This document shows, in pieces, positions 7,356 through 17,269 of a stretch of 46,022 nt of DNA (within the stretch, counting starts at the first letter, position 1; every line of letters begins with the position of its first letter). The notes below the pieces were generated by a model, which had not been told where the DNA came from, made no database searches, and was given only the letters and a program-made list of their open reading frames with translations. The position numbers and the translations under genes were made by a program. Source of the stretch: Bacteroidetes bacterium UBA5697 (GTDB lineage: Bacteria; Bacteroidota; Bacteroidia; B-17B0; Aurantibacillaceae); the NCBI GenBank assembly GCA_002420145.1, contig DIHL01000048.1, positions 1 to 46,022 of the forward strand, given 5' to 3'.

Positions 7356-10300
7356 ATGGAAAAACGCCCTTTTAAATTATATGCTATTTTTATTTGTGGC
7401 ATTTTTTGCGCCTTGTTTTCCTATTTCCTTTCACAACGTAATAATTATACTACCCAAGAGCTTGTAAACGTTGCCGAAACTCAATTGCATCAAAAGGAAA
7501 CTATTGCAAAAACTCACTTGGATTTAGTATCCCAAGCCTTAAAAACCATTAAACCCAAAGAGCTTTTTGCTAAATATGATGGAGTGGTTTCTGATTTATA
7601 TAAAAACGAAGGAATTGCTATTTATGTATATCAACAGGATAGTTTACGCTTTTGGACAGATAATCAGCCAGCTGTAGATTTATTTGAATATACCAATGAA
7701 ACAAATGTGCAGCTCATTAAAATCAGAAATGGTTGGTATGAATTCATTAAACAAAAAAATAATCCAAATGATGATTATACCCTAGTAGCTTTAATTGCTA
7801 TTAAACCTGAGTATGATTTTGAAAACCGTTACTTGAATAATAATTTCAGTGCATGGCTCAAATTGCCAGAAAATACCAAACTATTAACACCTGTTAATTA
7901 TCTTAATCATGCGGTTAAGTCTCAATTTGGGCCTCCTTTGTTTGAAGTTTACAGAAATGATGGTCTTTATAAAAATAAAACCATGGATGGTTATGCTAGT
8001 GTTTTAGCAGCAATAGCTTGTTTGTTGTTTTTGTTAACAATTTATTTATTCTTAAAAACTAAAATAAAACATCATGCATGGTTTATGGCAGTGTTTGCAG
8101 CTATTTGTTTAATCATACGTTCGCTGATGTTATATTTTAAAATACCAAGTGTGTTTTATAATAGTAGTTTGTATGATGCTAAATTATTTGCAGATGCCTC
8201 ATCATTTTATTTCTCATACTTGGGAGACGTTTTAACTAATAGTGCTTTAATATTTATTGTCTCTATTTTGGTTTACAAAATTGATTTCAAAATGGATCTT
8301 AATAGCAGATTAAAAAATAGTGGCATTGTTTTAAGTTTATTAGCCGTTATTGTTTTTTTCTCTATTCAAATTCGATTATTGATTTATAGTTTGGTTAATA
8401 ATTCCACAATTTCATACAATATCAACGAGTTATTTAGTTTTAGTGCATTTAGTTTATTAGGCTTGTTGTCCATCGGTTTATTAATTTTTGCTTTTTATTT
8501 ATTTGCTGAAAAATTAATTATTTCACTATTGCAATTAAAATTTTTCACGCCTTTTATTTCTGTATTAACAATTGGCTTAATTGGCGCCTTGCTTATCATT
8601 TGTCAGTTTAAACAGCAAAGTTGCCTAGACTATTTATGGCCCATTTTATTAATGATAATTTCGTTTTTTTTAAGAAAATTTAAAGCATCTTATAATTTTA
8701 TTAATGTTGGTTTAATTGTATTAGTCACCACCTTTATTGTTTCATCTCTTTTTAGTAAGTACGAACAGGTTAATAAAAAGCAAACCTTCGACGCCATTTC
8801 CTTAAGCTTAACAGATAGACAAGATGTGGTAGCTGAAAATGAGTTTAATAAAATTAGTGATGCTATTAAGAAAGATGTGCAATTAAAAAACTTATTGTCT
8901 TTACTGCCATTAAGTAGCGAACAAATTGAACAAAGTTTGAGACAAAGAAATTTTACGGGCTATTTTGAACGATATGAAATTATCATGTCTTTATTTAAAA
9001 ATGATTGCACGCCTGTGTTTGTTCATCTAAATCCAATTTACTTAAATGAGGATTATTTTAAAGAACAAATAGAAAAAGATGGATTTCAAACCATTTGCGA
9101 TGATTTATATTTTATTGATAAAGAAAAAAAATCGATTAGATATATTGCAAAAATTGAAATCGAAGATTTAAATAAAAATCCAAATAAAGCCTTTCATCTC
9201 TATTTACAACTAGAACCCAAATTGGCTGTCAATTTAGGGGCTTTCCCAGATTTGTTACTAGATAAATCTTTAGAAAATAAATTAGAATCAAAACATATCT
9301 CCTATGCTGTTTATGAATCCAATAAACTACTAAACACGTTTGGCGAATATCAGTATCCCTTATTTATAAATAACCATACGTTTAAAGTGCCCACAAATGA
9401 TGGATACGAACATTTTGTAAATACCCACAAAAAAAATGTCACTATAGTGATTACAGATAAAGAGTTTGGTATGTGGGGAAGATTCACCTCCAATTCTTAT
9501 TTATTTATTTTCTTTTCTATTTTAGTATTGTTTAGTGTTTGGTTCAACTCACTAGTGATTAAGCGTAGTCCACGATTTAGTTCCTTAAATAATCGTATCC
9601 AATTTATTTTAGTGTCCATCGTTGTTTTATCGTTGGCAGGAGTTGTTATTGGAACCATTTGGGTAGTAAACACTCAGTTTGAGTTAAAAAATGAAAAAGA
9701 TTTAATTTTAAAATCACAATCGGTTTTAAAAGAGTTGCATCAAAATATTGCTCAACAAGAATCCTTAGAGCCAAGTTATAAAGATGTAACCTCTTACCGA
9801 TTAAAACGTTTATCGCAATTGTTTGGTAGTGATATTTCTTTATTTAATAAACAAGGAATGTTGTATGCTACTTCCCAGCCAGCTATTTACGAGCAGGGTC
9901 TTGTATCTAAGTTTATGAATCCGTTAGCTTTTACTAGCTTCACAAAAGGCATCAGGGCTAATTATTCTCAAAAAGAAAATATTGGAACCTTAAAATATTT
10001 ATCGGCATACATTCCTTTTTATAGCAAAAATGATAGACTTTTAGGTTATATCAACTTACCTTATTTCTCACGCCAAAAAGATTTAGAAAAAGAACTAACG
10101 GCTTATTTAACCACCTTAATCAATATCTATACAATATTATTTGCTATCACTACTTTAATTGCCTTATTGGTTTCTAATTTATTAACCAAGCCTTTGCGAA
10201 TTATTAAGCAACAAATTTCTAATATTCAGTTTGGTAAATTTAACGAAGCGCTTCAATGGAAATCGAACGATGAGATTGGTAATTTAGTAGCAGAATATAA

Positions 10301-11021
10301 TAACATGTTAGTGAAACTCGAAAAGAGTTCGGAGTTATTGGCGCAATCTGAAAGAGAAAGTGCGTGGAAAGAAATGGCAAAACAAGTAGCGCATGAAATT
10401 AAAAATCCATTAACCCCAATGAAACTAAATATTCAACACTTACAAAGAGTGGTTGAAACGCATCCTGATGATATTAACGAACGCGTGAATAAAGTGTCTC
10501 AAATGTTGATTGAACAAATTGATACTTTGTCACATATAGCGACTGAGTTTTCAAATTTTGCCAAATTACCTAATACAAATTTAGAAGTGGTTAATTTGCA
10601 CGATGTATTACAAAATGTAACGCATTTGTTTCAGCAAAACACAGCTTGCGAAATTAGTTTAACGGCTTCAGAGCCTTTATTAGTGATGGCTGATAAAGAA
10701 CAGTGTTTAAGGATATTTACAAACCTTTTGAAAAATGCCGAGCAATCGATTCCTGAAAACAGAAAAGGTAAGATTGAAATAATGGCTTATTCGTCGGACA
10801 AAAATGTAACGATTAAAGTAAAAGATAATGGCTGCGGAATTTCGGAGGAGGTGAAACATAAATTGTTTACTCCAAATTTTACAACAAAATCTACTGGAAC
10901 AGGTTTAGGCTTAGCGATGGTTAAAAATTCAGTGGTGTCGTTTAATGGAACAATCACATTTGATACGGTGATTTATCAAGGAACGATTTTCACCATCGTA
11001 TTTCCTGCAATTAAAAAATAG
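7356..11021 (+). CDS. NtrY-like sensor histidine kinase, very large
   Basis: This 1221-aa kinase has an N-terminal membrane segment (about 10-27), an extracytoplasmic region, a block of about eight membrane segments (about 215-470), another extracytoplasmic region, two segments near 715-775, a further sensor region and a segment near 950. A HAMP domain and a HisKA/HATPase core follow. The H box is AHEIKNPLTPMKLN with phospho-acceptor H1013; the N box is NLLKNAEQSIPE, then DNGCGI and TGTGLGLAMVKN. The AHEIKNPLTP form is typical of NtrY-like kinases. No response regulator is next to it, so its partner must be elsewhere. It converges on the WG-repeat gene with a single base between the two stop codons. 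The stimulus is unknown. Confidence 0.88.
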   Translation: MEKRPFKLYAIFICGIFCALFSYFLSQRNNYTTQELVNVAETQLHQKETIAKTHLDLVSQALKTIKPKELFAKYDGVVSDLYKNEGIAIYVYQQDSLRFWTDNQPAVDLFEYTNETNVQLIKIRNGWYEFIKQKNNPNDDYTLVALIAIKPEYDFENRYLNNNFSAWLKLPENTKLLTPVNYLNHAVKSQFGPPLFEVYRNDGLYKNKTMDGYASVLAAIACLLFLLTIYLFLKTKIKHHAWFMAVFAAICLIIRSLMLYFKIPSVFYNSSLYDAKLFADASSFYFSYLGDVLTNSALIFIVSILVYKIDFKMDLNSRLKNSGIVLSLLAVIVFFSIQIRLLIYSLVNNSTISYNINELFSFSAFSLLGLLSIGLLIFAFYLFAEKLIISLLQLKFFTPFISVLTIGLIGALLIICQFKQQSCLDYLWPILLMIISFFLRKFKASYNFINVGLIVLVTTFIVSSLFSKYEQVNKKQTFDAISLSLTDRQDVVAENEFNKISDAIKKDVQLKNLLSLLPLSSEQIEQSLRQRNFTGYFERYEIIMSLFKNDCTPVFVHLNPIYLNEDYFKEQIEKDGFQTICDDLYFIDKEKKSIRYIAKIEIEDLNKNPNKAFHLYLQLEPKLAVNLGAFPDLLLDKSLENKLESKHISYAVYESNKLLNTFGEYQYPLFINNHTFKVPTNDGYEHFVNTHKKNVTIVITDKEFGMWGRFTSNSYLFIFFSILVLFSVWFNSLVIKRSPRFSSLNNRIQFILVSIVVLSLAGVVIGTIWVVNTQFELKNEKDLILKSQSVLKELHQNIAQQESLEPSYKDVTSYRLKRLSQLFGSDISLFNKQGMLYATSQPAIYEQGLVSKFMNPLAFTSFTKGIRANYSQKENIGTLKYLSAYIPFYSKNDRLLGYINLPYFSRQKDLEKELTAYLTTLINIYTILFAITTLIALLVSNLLTKPLRIIKQQISNIQFGKFNEALQWKSNDEIGNLVAEYNNMLVKLEKSSELLAQSERESAWKEMAKQVAHEIKNPLTPMKLNIQHLQRVVETHPDDINERVNKVSQMLIEQIDTLSHIATEFSNFAKLPNTNLEVVNLHDVLQNVTHLFQQNTACEISLTASEPLLVMADKEQCLRIFTNLLKNAEQSIPENRKGKIEIMAYSSDKNVTIKVKDNGCGISEEVKHKLFTPNFTTKSTGTGLGLAMVKNSVVSFNGTITFDTVIYQGTIFTIVFPAIKK

Positions 11022-11022
11022 C

Positions 11023-13110
11023 TTATAGTTTCTTTAATACTTCCGTGTTCGAATTAAATAAAAAAAGTTCGTTGTTTTTTGTGCCAATAAAAAGTCCGTT
11101 ATAAATCTCGTCAATGGTTTCAAATTCAAGGTTTAAAATAACGGTACCATTGTGATCGATTAAGCCGATTAAATTATCAAATTTCACTAAATATAAATTC
11201 TGATGATAATTTTTTATTTCTCCATTTTTAATAGAGTAGAGTGCTTTACCTGATTTGTCAATAAGCATCGCATTATTTGATTTTGTGACGATAGCAAGAT
11301 TGTTTTCAAAATCAGAGGCTTTATCAAATTCTATGGTGGTGATAGGTTTTAATTTTCTGTCCACAAAACCAAACTTATTTTTTTTCTGAATTCTGATGAT
11401 ATCACATTTTGCGAAAAATAAATTGGTATAAGTTCCAAAATTTATACTGTATCTGCCATTGGCATCTATTAAAGCTACTTCATCATCTTTAATGAGTTTG
11501 AAATATTTTCCATTCGTGTAATAGTTTGGTTCAAAAGAAGGGTTGTAATTGTATTCAACAGAAGTGACAAAACATTTTTCTTGAGAATTAAAAAAGCCAT
11601 ATAAATTATTTTTCACAACTAGGTATATATCGTCTTTGCAATAAGAAACATAATCATATTCGCTAGGTAAAATAATTTGCCCATTTACATTCATTAACCC
11701 AAATTGATTTTTCTTTTTTACGATAGCAATAAAGTTAGAATCCACATCTGATATCCAATCCCATTGCGCTTCTAAAGCTCTGTTATTAATATCAACTAAT
11801 CCATATTGGGTTGACATGTAGTAAGCGAATTTGTTTTTAAAATTACCAAGTTTATTGTATGAAAATGGAATCACAATTTCGCCTTTCAAATTTATGGCGC
11901 CATATAAATTATTTTGTTTACATACATAAAGTTTGCTAAACGATTCGTTAATATCCTGATACCCTTTTGATATAAATTGTCCTGAACGATTAATTAAAAA
12001 ATAGATATTATTTTTTTTTACGATAGCAATGCCGTCTTTGTAGCTCTCTGCTTCATCAAACACATAGCCAGAGGTTTTGCTTCCTTCTTTATTGATGTAA
12101 AAGCAACTGTCGTTTTTGCATACAGAGGCAAATCCCTCGCTAAAATTAGAAGCATCATCGTATTGAGGCTTTATCACCCAGTTTCCTAATGTGTCTATAA
12201 AGCCATATTTTTCGTTTATGTTTTTTAAAGGAATTAAAATGTTTTGAGACAAGGCTATTTCTTTTATAACAGTTTCGTTGTATGGATAATCAGGATATTT
12301 ATTTAAGAAATTAGTTAATTCATCTTTGCTGTATTTTTTTACTGAGAGGCTATACAACAGTTTCCAGCCAGCTTCCAATGTTAAAGCAGTGCTGTATTTT
12401 TTTATAAAATTATAAACGCTATCAGCAGAGTGTAGCTGTTGTGTTAAATTAAACAAGGCTATTTCTGCATCTGAAACGTTTGGATTTAAAGGATATTGCT
12501 TAATAAATAATTGAAGTTCTTGTAGTGATTTTGTTGGTGTTTTTTCTTTGTATTGAAAATCATAAAAATTTTGCTGCCCTTGTTTGTATAATATACTCTC
12601 CGGATGTTTCAATAAAAACTCCGTGATGCTATCACTAGATTGATATTTTGTAGCACTTTCTAGTAAAATAGCATCTCTTGTAAAATATACTTTTGATAAT
12701 ATACTTTCATTTGAAAAATAAAAATGAGATAAAAAATAATTCAAATCTTTTATTGAATTAGTATTACAATACGTTTCAAAGCCTTTTGAGCTTATTTTAT
12801 TCCTAAGAATTTGAATGCTTTCTGAATTGATATGATAAAGTGAATAGGTGATTGTGTCTTTAAATTGATTTTGACAAATGGAAATGTATTTAGCGGCGCT
12901 ATCAATATTTGAAAAAGGATTATCGGTTCTGTAATAAATGGTTGCTAATCCAAAGGATGATTCGCAAGGAAATTTAGCTTGGGTTTTATAAAATAATTGC
13001 TTGGCTTTAAAATAATCAAAAATAGAAAGTGCCTCATAAGCATCCGAAATTTTACTAGCAGAGGCTTTGAGCGCAAAACAAATTATAAAAAGTGCAAATA
13101 TTTTTCTCAT
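11023..13110 (-). CDS. WG-repeat protein, secreted or periplasmic
   Basis: The 695-aa product begins with a signal peptide (KIFALFIICFALKASAS). Residues about 20-270 are helical with TPR-like spacing. From about residue 290 to the end there are roughly eleven WG repeats of the form 'YGFIDxxGxxVIxPxYDxaxxFxxGxAxV'. WG repeats form beta-propeller-like or extended modules thought to bind other molecules; no catalytic motif is seen. The longer frame starts with a TTG at 13113 directly before ATG 13110, and the ATG is preferred. A box TAAATTTG (13140-13147, minus) upstream could be its promoter. It diverges from a small membrane protein gene. Confidence 0.82.
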   Translation of the reverse strand: MRKIFALFIICFALKASASKISDAYEALSIFDYFKAKQLFYKTQAKFPCESSFGLATIYYRTDNPFSNIDSAAKYISICQNQFKDTITYSLYHINSESIQILRNKISSKGFETYCNTNSIKDLNYFLSHFYFSNESILSKVYFTRDAILLESATKYQSSDSITEFLLKHPESILYKQGQQNFYDFQYKEKTPTKSLQELQLFIKQYPLNPNVSDAEIALFNLTQQLHSADSVYNFIKKYSTALTLEAGWKLLYSLSVKKYSKDELTNFLNKYPDYPYNETVIKEIALSQNILIPLKNINEKYGFIDTLGNWVIKPQYDDASNFSEGFASVCKNDSCFYINKEGSKTSGYVFDEAESYKDGIAIVKKNNIYFLINRSGQFISKGYQDINESFSKLYVCKQNNLYGAINLKGEIVIPFSYNKLGNFKNKFAYYMSTQYGLVDINNRALEAQWDWISDVDSNFIAIVKKKNQFGLMNVNGQIILPSEYDYVSYCKDDIYLVVKNNLYGFFNSQEKCFVTSVEYNYNPSFEPNYYTNGKYFKLIKDDEVALIDANGRYSINFGTYTNLFFAKCDIIRIQKKNKFGFVDRKLKPITTIEFDKASDFENNLAIVTKSNNAMLIDKSGKALYSIKNGEIKNYHQNLYLVKFDNLIGLIDHNGTVILNLEFETIDEIYNGLFIGTKNNELFLFNSNTEVLKKL

Positions 13111-13139
13111 CAATTGCCCGTAAAATTATAAATTGCACT

Positions 13140-13147
13140 CAAATTTA
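13140..13147 (-). promoter_or_regulatory. Candidate -7 box of the WG-repeat gene
   Basis: TAAATTTG on the minus strand matches TAnnTTTG, 29 nt before the ATG at 13110. No clear -33 TTTG at 19 nt. Confidence 0.4.
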
Positions 13148-13156
13148 AATGAAAAG

Positions 13157-13348
13157 ATGTTGACAACTGGAAAATTGATATTTGCAGCCGTTTTTTTTGT
13201 GGTTTTTGTAGTAGCTATGTTTTGGTCTTATAAAAAAGACAGTTTTATTAACAAAATTCACTTTAAAGGAGCTTCAAAAATCCTTGTGATTACAATTTTA
13301 GTGCTCTTATTACTGTTTTTATATGTTAAAATGCGTCATCTCATGTAA
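13157..13348 (+). CDS. Small two-helix membrane protein
   Basis: From the ATG at 13157 the product is 63 aa: a hydrophobic helix (about 6-24), a short basic loop (SYKKDSFINKIHFKG) and a second helix (about 42-58). A TTG at 13133 gives a longer frame but adds only polar residues, so the ATG is favoured. Similar short proteins are widespread in Bacteroidota, with no known function. It is divergent from the WG-repeat gene, leaving 46 bp between the two start codons, so the two may share a regulatory region. Confidence 0.65.
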   Translation: MLTTGKLIFAAVFFVVFVVAMFWSYKKDSFINKIHFKGASKILVITILVLLLLFLYVKMRHLM

Positions 13349-13431
13349 TTTGTGGCACTTTTTTTCATAAATTTACTCAGCAATTCGTAAGTTTCACTCA
13401 ATAATAGTATTTAAAATCAATTTTTAACTCA

Positions 13432-14220
13432 ATGAAAAACCTAATTTTTGTTTTTTTCCTTATCCTTTCCTCTTTCAAAATTAATGCAGGAGTATTGATA
13501 GTAGAGGGTAAATTTCAAAATAAGAATATTTATATTCAAAATTCATTTGGTGGAAATGGAGTAGGTTTTTGTGCTACAGAAATTAAAGTAAATGGCAAAA
13601 TAACAACAGATGAGGTTAACTCTTCAGCTTTTGAAATTGATTTAGCTGCCATGAATATTAAACCAGGGCAAAAGGTGATTATTGAAATTAGTCACAAAAG
13701 CGATTGTATGCCTGTAGTTTTAAATCCAGAAGTATTAAAGCCTCGTCCTACATTTGAAGTGGTAAGTATGAATATTAATTCTACTGGTGTATTAAAATGG
13801 ACTGCTAAAAACGAAAGTGGTTCTTTACCTTATGTGGTTGAACAATTTAAATGGAACAAATGGGTGTATGTTGGTGAAGTACAAGGAGTAGGTAGCCCAG
13901 AAAATCACGATTATTCTTTTCAGGTTTCAACTCATAGCGGAGAAAATAAATTTAGAATTAAACAAGTTGGTTTAGGTTCTACTCCAAAATTATCTTCGGC
14001 AGTTATTTTAAATTCAAATATTGATAAGCCTAGCTTTATGATTACAAAAGATAACAAAGCGATTCAGTATACAAACGAAACAGCTTTCGAAATTTATGAT
14101 GCTTTTGGGTCTATTGTTAAGAAAGGTTTTGGTAAAGAAATTAATATTGAAAATCTTGCAAAAGGAAAATATTATTTATGTTATGATAATCAAGTAACAG
14201 AATTTGATAAGAAAAAATAG
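13432..14220 (+). CDS. Secreted protein of unknown function with a possible T9SS-like tail
   Basis: The 262-aa product starts with a clear signal peptide (KNLIFVFFLILSSFKINAG). The middle is beta-rich, including a section (about 115-185) that looks like a fibronectin-type fold. The last 60 residues (FEIYDAFGSIVKKGFGKEINIENLAKGKYYLCYDN) resemble the C-terminal Por/T9SS type A sorting domain in its 'LYDxxGKxVxxG...xLxKGxYxL' pattern, though it ends in EFDKKK, so the match is loose. I do not recognise a catalytic domain. A strong terminator follows. Confidence 0.7.
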   Translation: MKNLIFVFFLILSSFKINAGVLIVEGKFQNKNIYIQNSFGGNGVGFCATEIKVNGKITTDEVNSSAFEIDLAAMNIKPGQKVIIEISHKSDCMPVVLNPEVLKPRPTFEVVSMNINSTGVLKWTAKNESGSLPYVVEQFKWNKWVYVGEVQGVGSPENHDYSFQVSTHSGENKFRIKQVGLGSTPKLSSAVILNSNIDKPSFMITKDNKAIQYTNETAFEIYDAFGSIVKKGFGKEINIENLAKGKYYLCYDNQVTEFDKKK

Positions 14221-14238
14221 TCTACCCTTAAAATATTC

Positions 14239-14269
14239 AAAAAGGCTGCATAATCTATGCAGCCTTTTT
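14239..14269. terminator. Bidirectional intrinsic terminator
   Basis: Perfect 9-bp stem GGCTGCATA / TATGCAGCC with a 3-nt loop, flanked by A5 and T5. It lies between convergent genes ending at 14220 and 14282 and can serve both. Confidence 0.85.
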
Positions 14270-14281
14270 AATTTAATGAAT

Positions 14282-15358
14282 TTAAAATCTTAATCCCATT
14301 CCAAATTCCAACCAATTATGGTATAGTCTTATTCTCGATTCTTTAATGGGAATACTGTTAAATTCTGTTGCATATACTAGGTTCGCAAAAAAGTGATCGC
14401 CATTGTAACCTAGTTGTCCCTTTAATGTAGCATAGGTTGGCATGTTTATCCAAAAACGTTTTTTATCAGTTTGCTCATAACTTTGAATTTGAAATCCTGT
14501 GCCTGCTAAAAGCACTGGAGTAAAATGCACTTTTTTTATCACAAACTGATAACCATATCCAACATAAATGATTGTACTAATAAAATTTCCAAATTTTAGT
14601 TTATTTAAATTGGGATATAGATCTCCTTGGGTAGGAGGTACAAAACTAGTATCAGCTTCGATGTATTGCCAGCGCTCTGACCATCCCATTAAAAAAGAAC
14701 CAGCACCTTTTTTTTGTCTTTCCCCTTGAGCAAAGGCTGCGTTCATAGAGAAGTTTTTATTAAAATTGAAACCCATATTCAAACCACCTTCAATAATGCG
14801 CAAGCCAGGCGATTTAGGGTAACCTAACGAATCTTTATTCCAGTTTGGATAATAGTTCTCGTAATCTTTTAAATAAAAGCCTTTATAGTCTCTATAAAAC
14901 AAACTCCATAAAACGGTGCGCCCTTGAATATTGATATTGATGTTTCTGAATTTAGTTTCTCCGTATTTCCTTTTTAGCTGTTCGCTAGCAGGAAGTTGTA
15001 TTGCCACCGAAACATATACTTTTTTGATTTTAACGGATAAGCCAACAACACCAGGCATTGCAGGTTTATATTTAAATTTTTCGCCCTTGCCAAACATACG
15101 GTTACTTACATTTAGCGATACTTCGGGATATACAAAGCGAGGTCGGATTAAAAAATTTTTCGGGAAAGCTTCTATATTTTCAGGAAGCTCTTTCTTTTTC
15201 CTTTTCTTTTCCTCTTTTTTTCTTTCCTTTTCTAGTCTAGCTTGCTCTTTTTTTGCTTGCTTTTCGAGATTAGCTTGTTCTTTTTTTGTTTGAGAAAAGA
15301 CGGGTACATTGCTCATAAGAGCCAGTACAAGAACCAAATATGTTAAACTTCTCAACAT
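14282..15358 (-). CDS. DUF4421-like outer membrane beta-barrel protein
   Basis: From the ATG at 15358 the product is 358 aa: a signal peptide (LRSLTYLVLVLALMSNVPVFSQ), a 35-residue stretch made almost only of K, E, Q, A, L and R, then alternating beta strands to a C-terminal phenylalanine (EFGMGLRF), as in outer membrane barrels. The NVSNRMFG..KFKYKPAMPGVVGLSV and FYRDYKGFYLKD blocks resemble DUF4421 proteins; I hold this family call with moderate confidence. The charged linker after the signal peptide is probably periplasmic. A TTG at 15367 would lengthen the frame but lies within the likely -7 box TAAGTTTG. Confidence 0.7.
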   Translation of the reverse strand: MLRSLTYLVLVLALMSNVPVFSQTKKEQANLEKQAKKEQARLEKERKKEEKKRKKKELPENIEAFPKNFLIRPRFVYPEVSLNVSNRMFGKGEKFKYKPAMPGVVGLSVKIKKVYVSVAIQLPASEQLKRKYGETKFRNININIQGRTVLWSLFYRDYKGFYLKDYENYYPNWNKDSLGYPKSPGLRIIEGGLNMGFNFNKNFSMNAAFAQGERQKKGAGSFLMGWSERWQYIEADTSFVPPTQGDLYPNLNKLKFGNFISTIIYVGYGYQFVIKKVHFTPVLLAGTGFQIQSYEQTDKKRFWINMPTYATLKGQLGYNGDHFFANLVYATEFNSIPIKESRIRLYHNWLEFGMGLRF

Positions 15359-15364
15359 CTTCTG

Positions 15365-15372
15365 CAAACTTA
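15365..15372 (-). promoter_or_regulatory. -7 box of the DUF4421-like gene, almost touching its start codon
   Basis: TAAGTTTG on the minus strand matches TAnnTTTG and ends only 6 nt before the ATG at 15358, implying a leader of a few bases at most. Confidence 0.45.
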
Positions 15373-15438
15373 AAAAATAAATAAGAATCTGAATTCAATT
15401 ATTACGACTATTATTTTTTATTTTTACCAATCTTAATT

Positions 15439-16647
15439 ATGACCGATACACAAGACCACATGTTGCATACAAAACAAAAGTTTAAACAGCTTAAGTGTTG
15501 TGTGCTGATTCCAACTTATAATAATGCAAAAACAATTGAAGGAGTTATTCAATCCACTTTGCAATATTGTGATGAGGTTATTATTGTAAATGATGGTTGT
15601 ACAGATAACACTGCCGATATTATTGCAAAGTATCCTCAATTAATTGTTATTACTCACGAAGTTAATAAAGGAAAAGGAGTAGGCTTAAGAAATGGTTTTG
15701 CGAAAGCGGCTGAGTTAGAGTTTGATTATGCCATCAGTATTGATAGCGATGGGCAACATTTCCCAAAAGATTTTATTGTGTTTTTAGATAAAGTAGAAAA
15801 AAAACCGGGAAGCTTAATTATTGGCGCTAGAAATATGGATGTGGCAAACGTTCCTACGAAAAGTAATTTCGGAAAAAAATTTAGCAACTTTTGGTTTTGG
15901 GCCGAAACAGGTATTTCATTACCAGATACCCAAAGTGGTTTTAGATTATACCCAGTTCAACGACTAAAAAAGATATGGTTGTTTACTACTAAGTTTGAAC
16001 TAGAAATTGAAGTCATAGTAAAAGCTGCATGGAGAGGAATTCCTGTTACTTCTGTGCCTGTGAGTGTTTACTATGCGCCCGAAGGCGAACGTGTGTCGCA
16101 TTTTATGCCAGGAAAAGATAGTACTCGCATCAGTTTTTTAAATACTTATTTAGTAACCTTGGCTTTATTGTTTTGGAGACCAGTCATGCTACTCAGAAAA
16201 TTAAGTTTTAGAAATTTTAAAAAAGTTTGGAAAGAAGAAGTTATTGCATCACATGAAAGTGCTGAGAAAAAAGCATTATCAGTTGGAGTAGGATTGTTTT
16301 TTGGAATCGTACCTATTTGGGGATTTCAGTTTGCATTGGCCATTTTTACAGCCATCTTTTTTAAATTAAATAAAATCATTGTTGGCTTATCCGCTCAAAT
16401 TTCTGTTCCACCAATGATTCCTCTTGTATTGTACGCTAGTGTAAAAACAGGGGAATATGTATTGAATGAAAACGTTAATTTGGATTTTGATAAATTGCTT
16501 TCGTTTGATGCCTTAAATAATTTGTATGTCTATTATATTGGAGCAACTGTTTTATCGGTTGTTGCTGGTATTATTGGATTTATTGTTACTTGGCTATTGT
16601 TAAAAATATTTGGCTATAAACCTTCCGCTAATGGACGAAAGCACTAA
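15439..16647 (+). CDS. Family 2 glycosyltransferase fused to DUF2062
   Basis: Residues about 10-235 form a GT2 domain like dolichyl-phosphate mannose synthases: LIPTYNNAKTI, VNDGCTDNT, and the nucleotide-sugar/metal motif IDSDGQHFPKDF, then GARNMD and SGFRLYP. The C-terminal 150 residues are DUF2062 (ALSVGVGLFFGIVPIWGFQ ... LSAQISVPPMIPLVLYAS) with about three membrane segments. It likely transfers a sugar to a polyprenyl phosphate or lipid at the inner membrane; the exact substrate is not visible. Its last 17 bases overlap the rluE-like gene, which suggests coupled translation. Confidence 0.88.
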   Translation: MTDTQDHMLHTKQKFKQLKCCVLIPTYNNAKTIEGVIQSTLQYCDEVIIVNDGCTDNTADIIAKYPQLIVITHEVNKGKGVGLRNGFAKAAELEFDYAISIDSDGQHFPKDFIVFLDKVEKKPGSLIIGARNMDVANVPTKSNFGKKFSNFWFWAETGISLPDTQSGFRLYPVQRLKKIWLFTTKFELEIEVIVKAAWRGIPVTSVPVSVYYAPEGERVSHFMPGKDSTRISFLNTYLVTLALLFWRPVMLLRKLSFRNFKKVWKEEVIASHESAEKKALSVGVGLFFGIVPIWGFQFALAIFTAIFFKLNKIIVGLSAQISVPPMIPLVLYASVKTGEYVLNENVNLDFDKLLSFDALNNLYVYYIGATVLSVVAGIIGFIVTWLLLKIFGYKPSANGRKH

Positions 16648-17266
16648 TCGTTATTTTATTGTCAATAAACCATACAAAATGGTGTCACAATTTGTGAGTC
16701 CCGATAAGGTTAACTTGCTTGGAGATATTGATTTTGATTGGCCCGAAGGTACTCATGCCATAGGACGCTTAGATAATAACTCCGAAGGCTTATTGATTTT
16801 AACGACTAATAAGCGCGTCACTAAATTATTATTTGAAAGCGATACGCCTCACAAACGTACTTATTTAGTGCATGTAGAAAAAGTAGTTACTCCAGAACGA
16901 TTACTTCAATTACAAACTGGTATTACCATTAGAGTTAAAGGTGGAGGATATTATACCACATCACCCTGTGAGGTAGAAATAGTTGAAAAACCTAAAGATT
17001 TACCAAAGCGTGCGCATGAATTTAGAGAAGACTTACCAAGTTCTTGGTTAATGATTACTTTGACTGAAGGTAAATATCATCAAATACGAAAAATGGTTTC
17101 TTCGGTGTATCATCATTGCAAACGCTTAATTCGTGTATCGATTGAAGATTTAGAATTAGGAGATTTACAACCTGGTTGTGTGCGAGAAATAGAAGAAGAA
17201 GAATTTTTTAGAAAATTGAAGATTGAGAATTGGAGAGATGATTTGTCGGATGATTATTCCGTATAA
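16631..17266 (+). CDS. 23S rRNA pseudouridine synthase, RluE-like (RsuA/RluB/E/F family)
   Basis: From the ATG at 16631, inside the end of the glycosyltransferase gene, the product is 211 aa and starts NRYFIVNKPYKMVSQF, the normal family N-terminus without an S4 domain. The catalytic motif is GRLDNNSEGLLILTTN with D48; the later GKYHQIRKMVSSV block is also typical. It isomerises a uridine in 23S rRNA; RluE is the closest match by size and lack of S4. A TTG at 16610 would extend the frame by seven residues but adds nothing recognisable. The 17-nt overlap implies co-translation with the upstream gene. Confidence 0.85.
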   Translation: MDESTNRYFIVNKPYKMVSQFVSPDKVNLLGDIDFDWPEGTHAIGRLDNNSEGLLILTTNKRVTKLLFESDTPHKRTYLVHVEKVVTPERLLQLQTGITIRVKGGGYYTTSPCEVEIVEKPKDLPKRAHEFREDLPSSWLMITLTEGKYHQIRKMVSSVYHHCKRLIRVSIEDLELGDLQPGCVREIEEEEFFRKLKIENWRDDLSDDYSV

Positions 17267-17269
17267 TCT

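Noticed and set aside
14931..15293. Plus-strand frame of 120 codons rich in Ser and Phe opposite the DUF4421-like gene
   Set aside because: It is the antisense of the Lys/Glu-rich linker, with no start signal or homology.
15359..15367. TTG at 15367 as start of the DUF4421-like gene
   Set aside because: It lies inside the TAAGTTTG promoter box; the ATG at 15358 begins a normal signal peptide.
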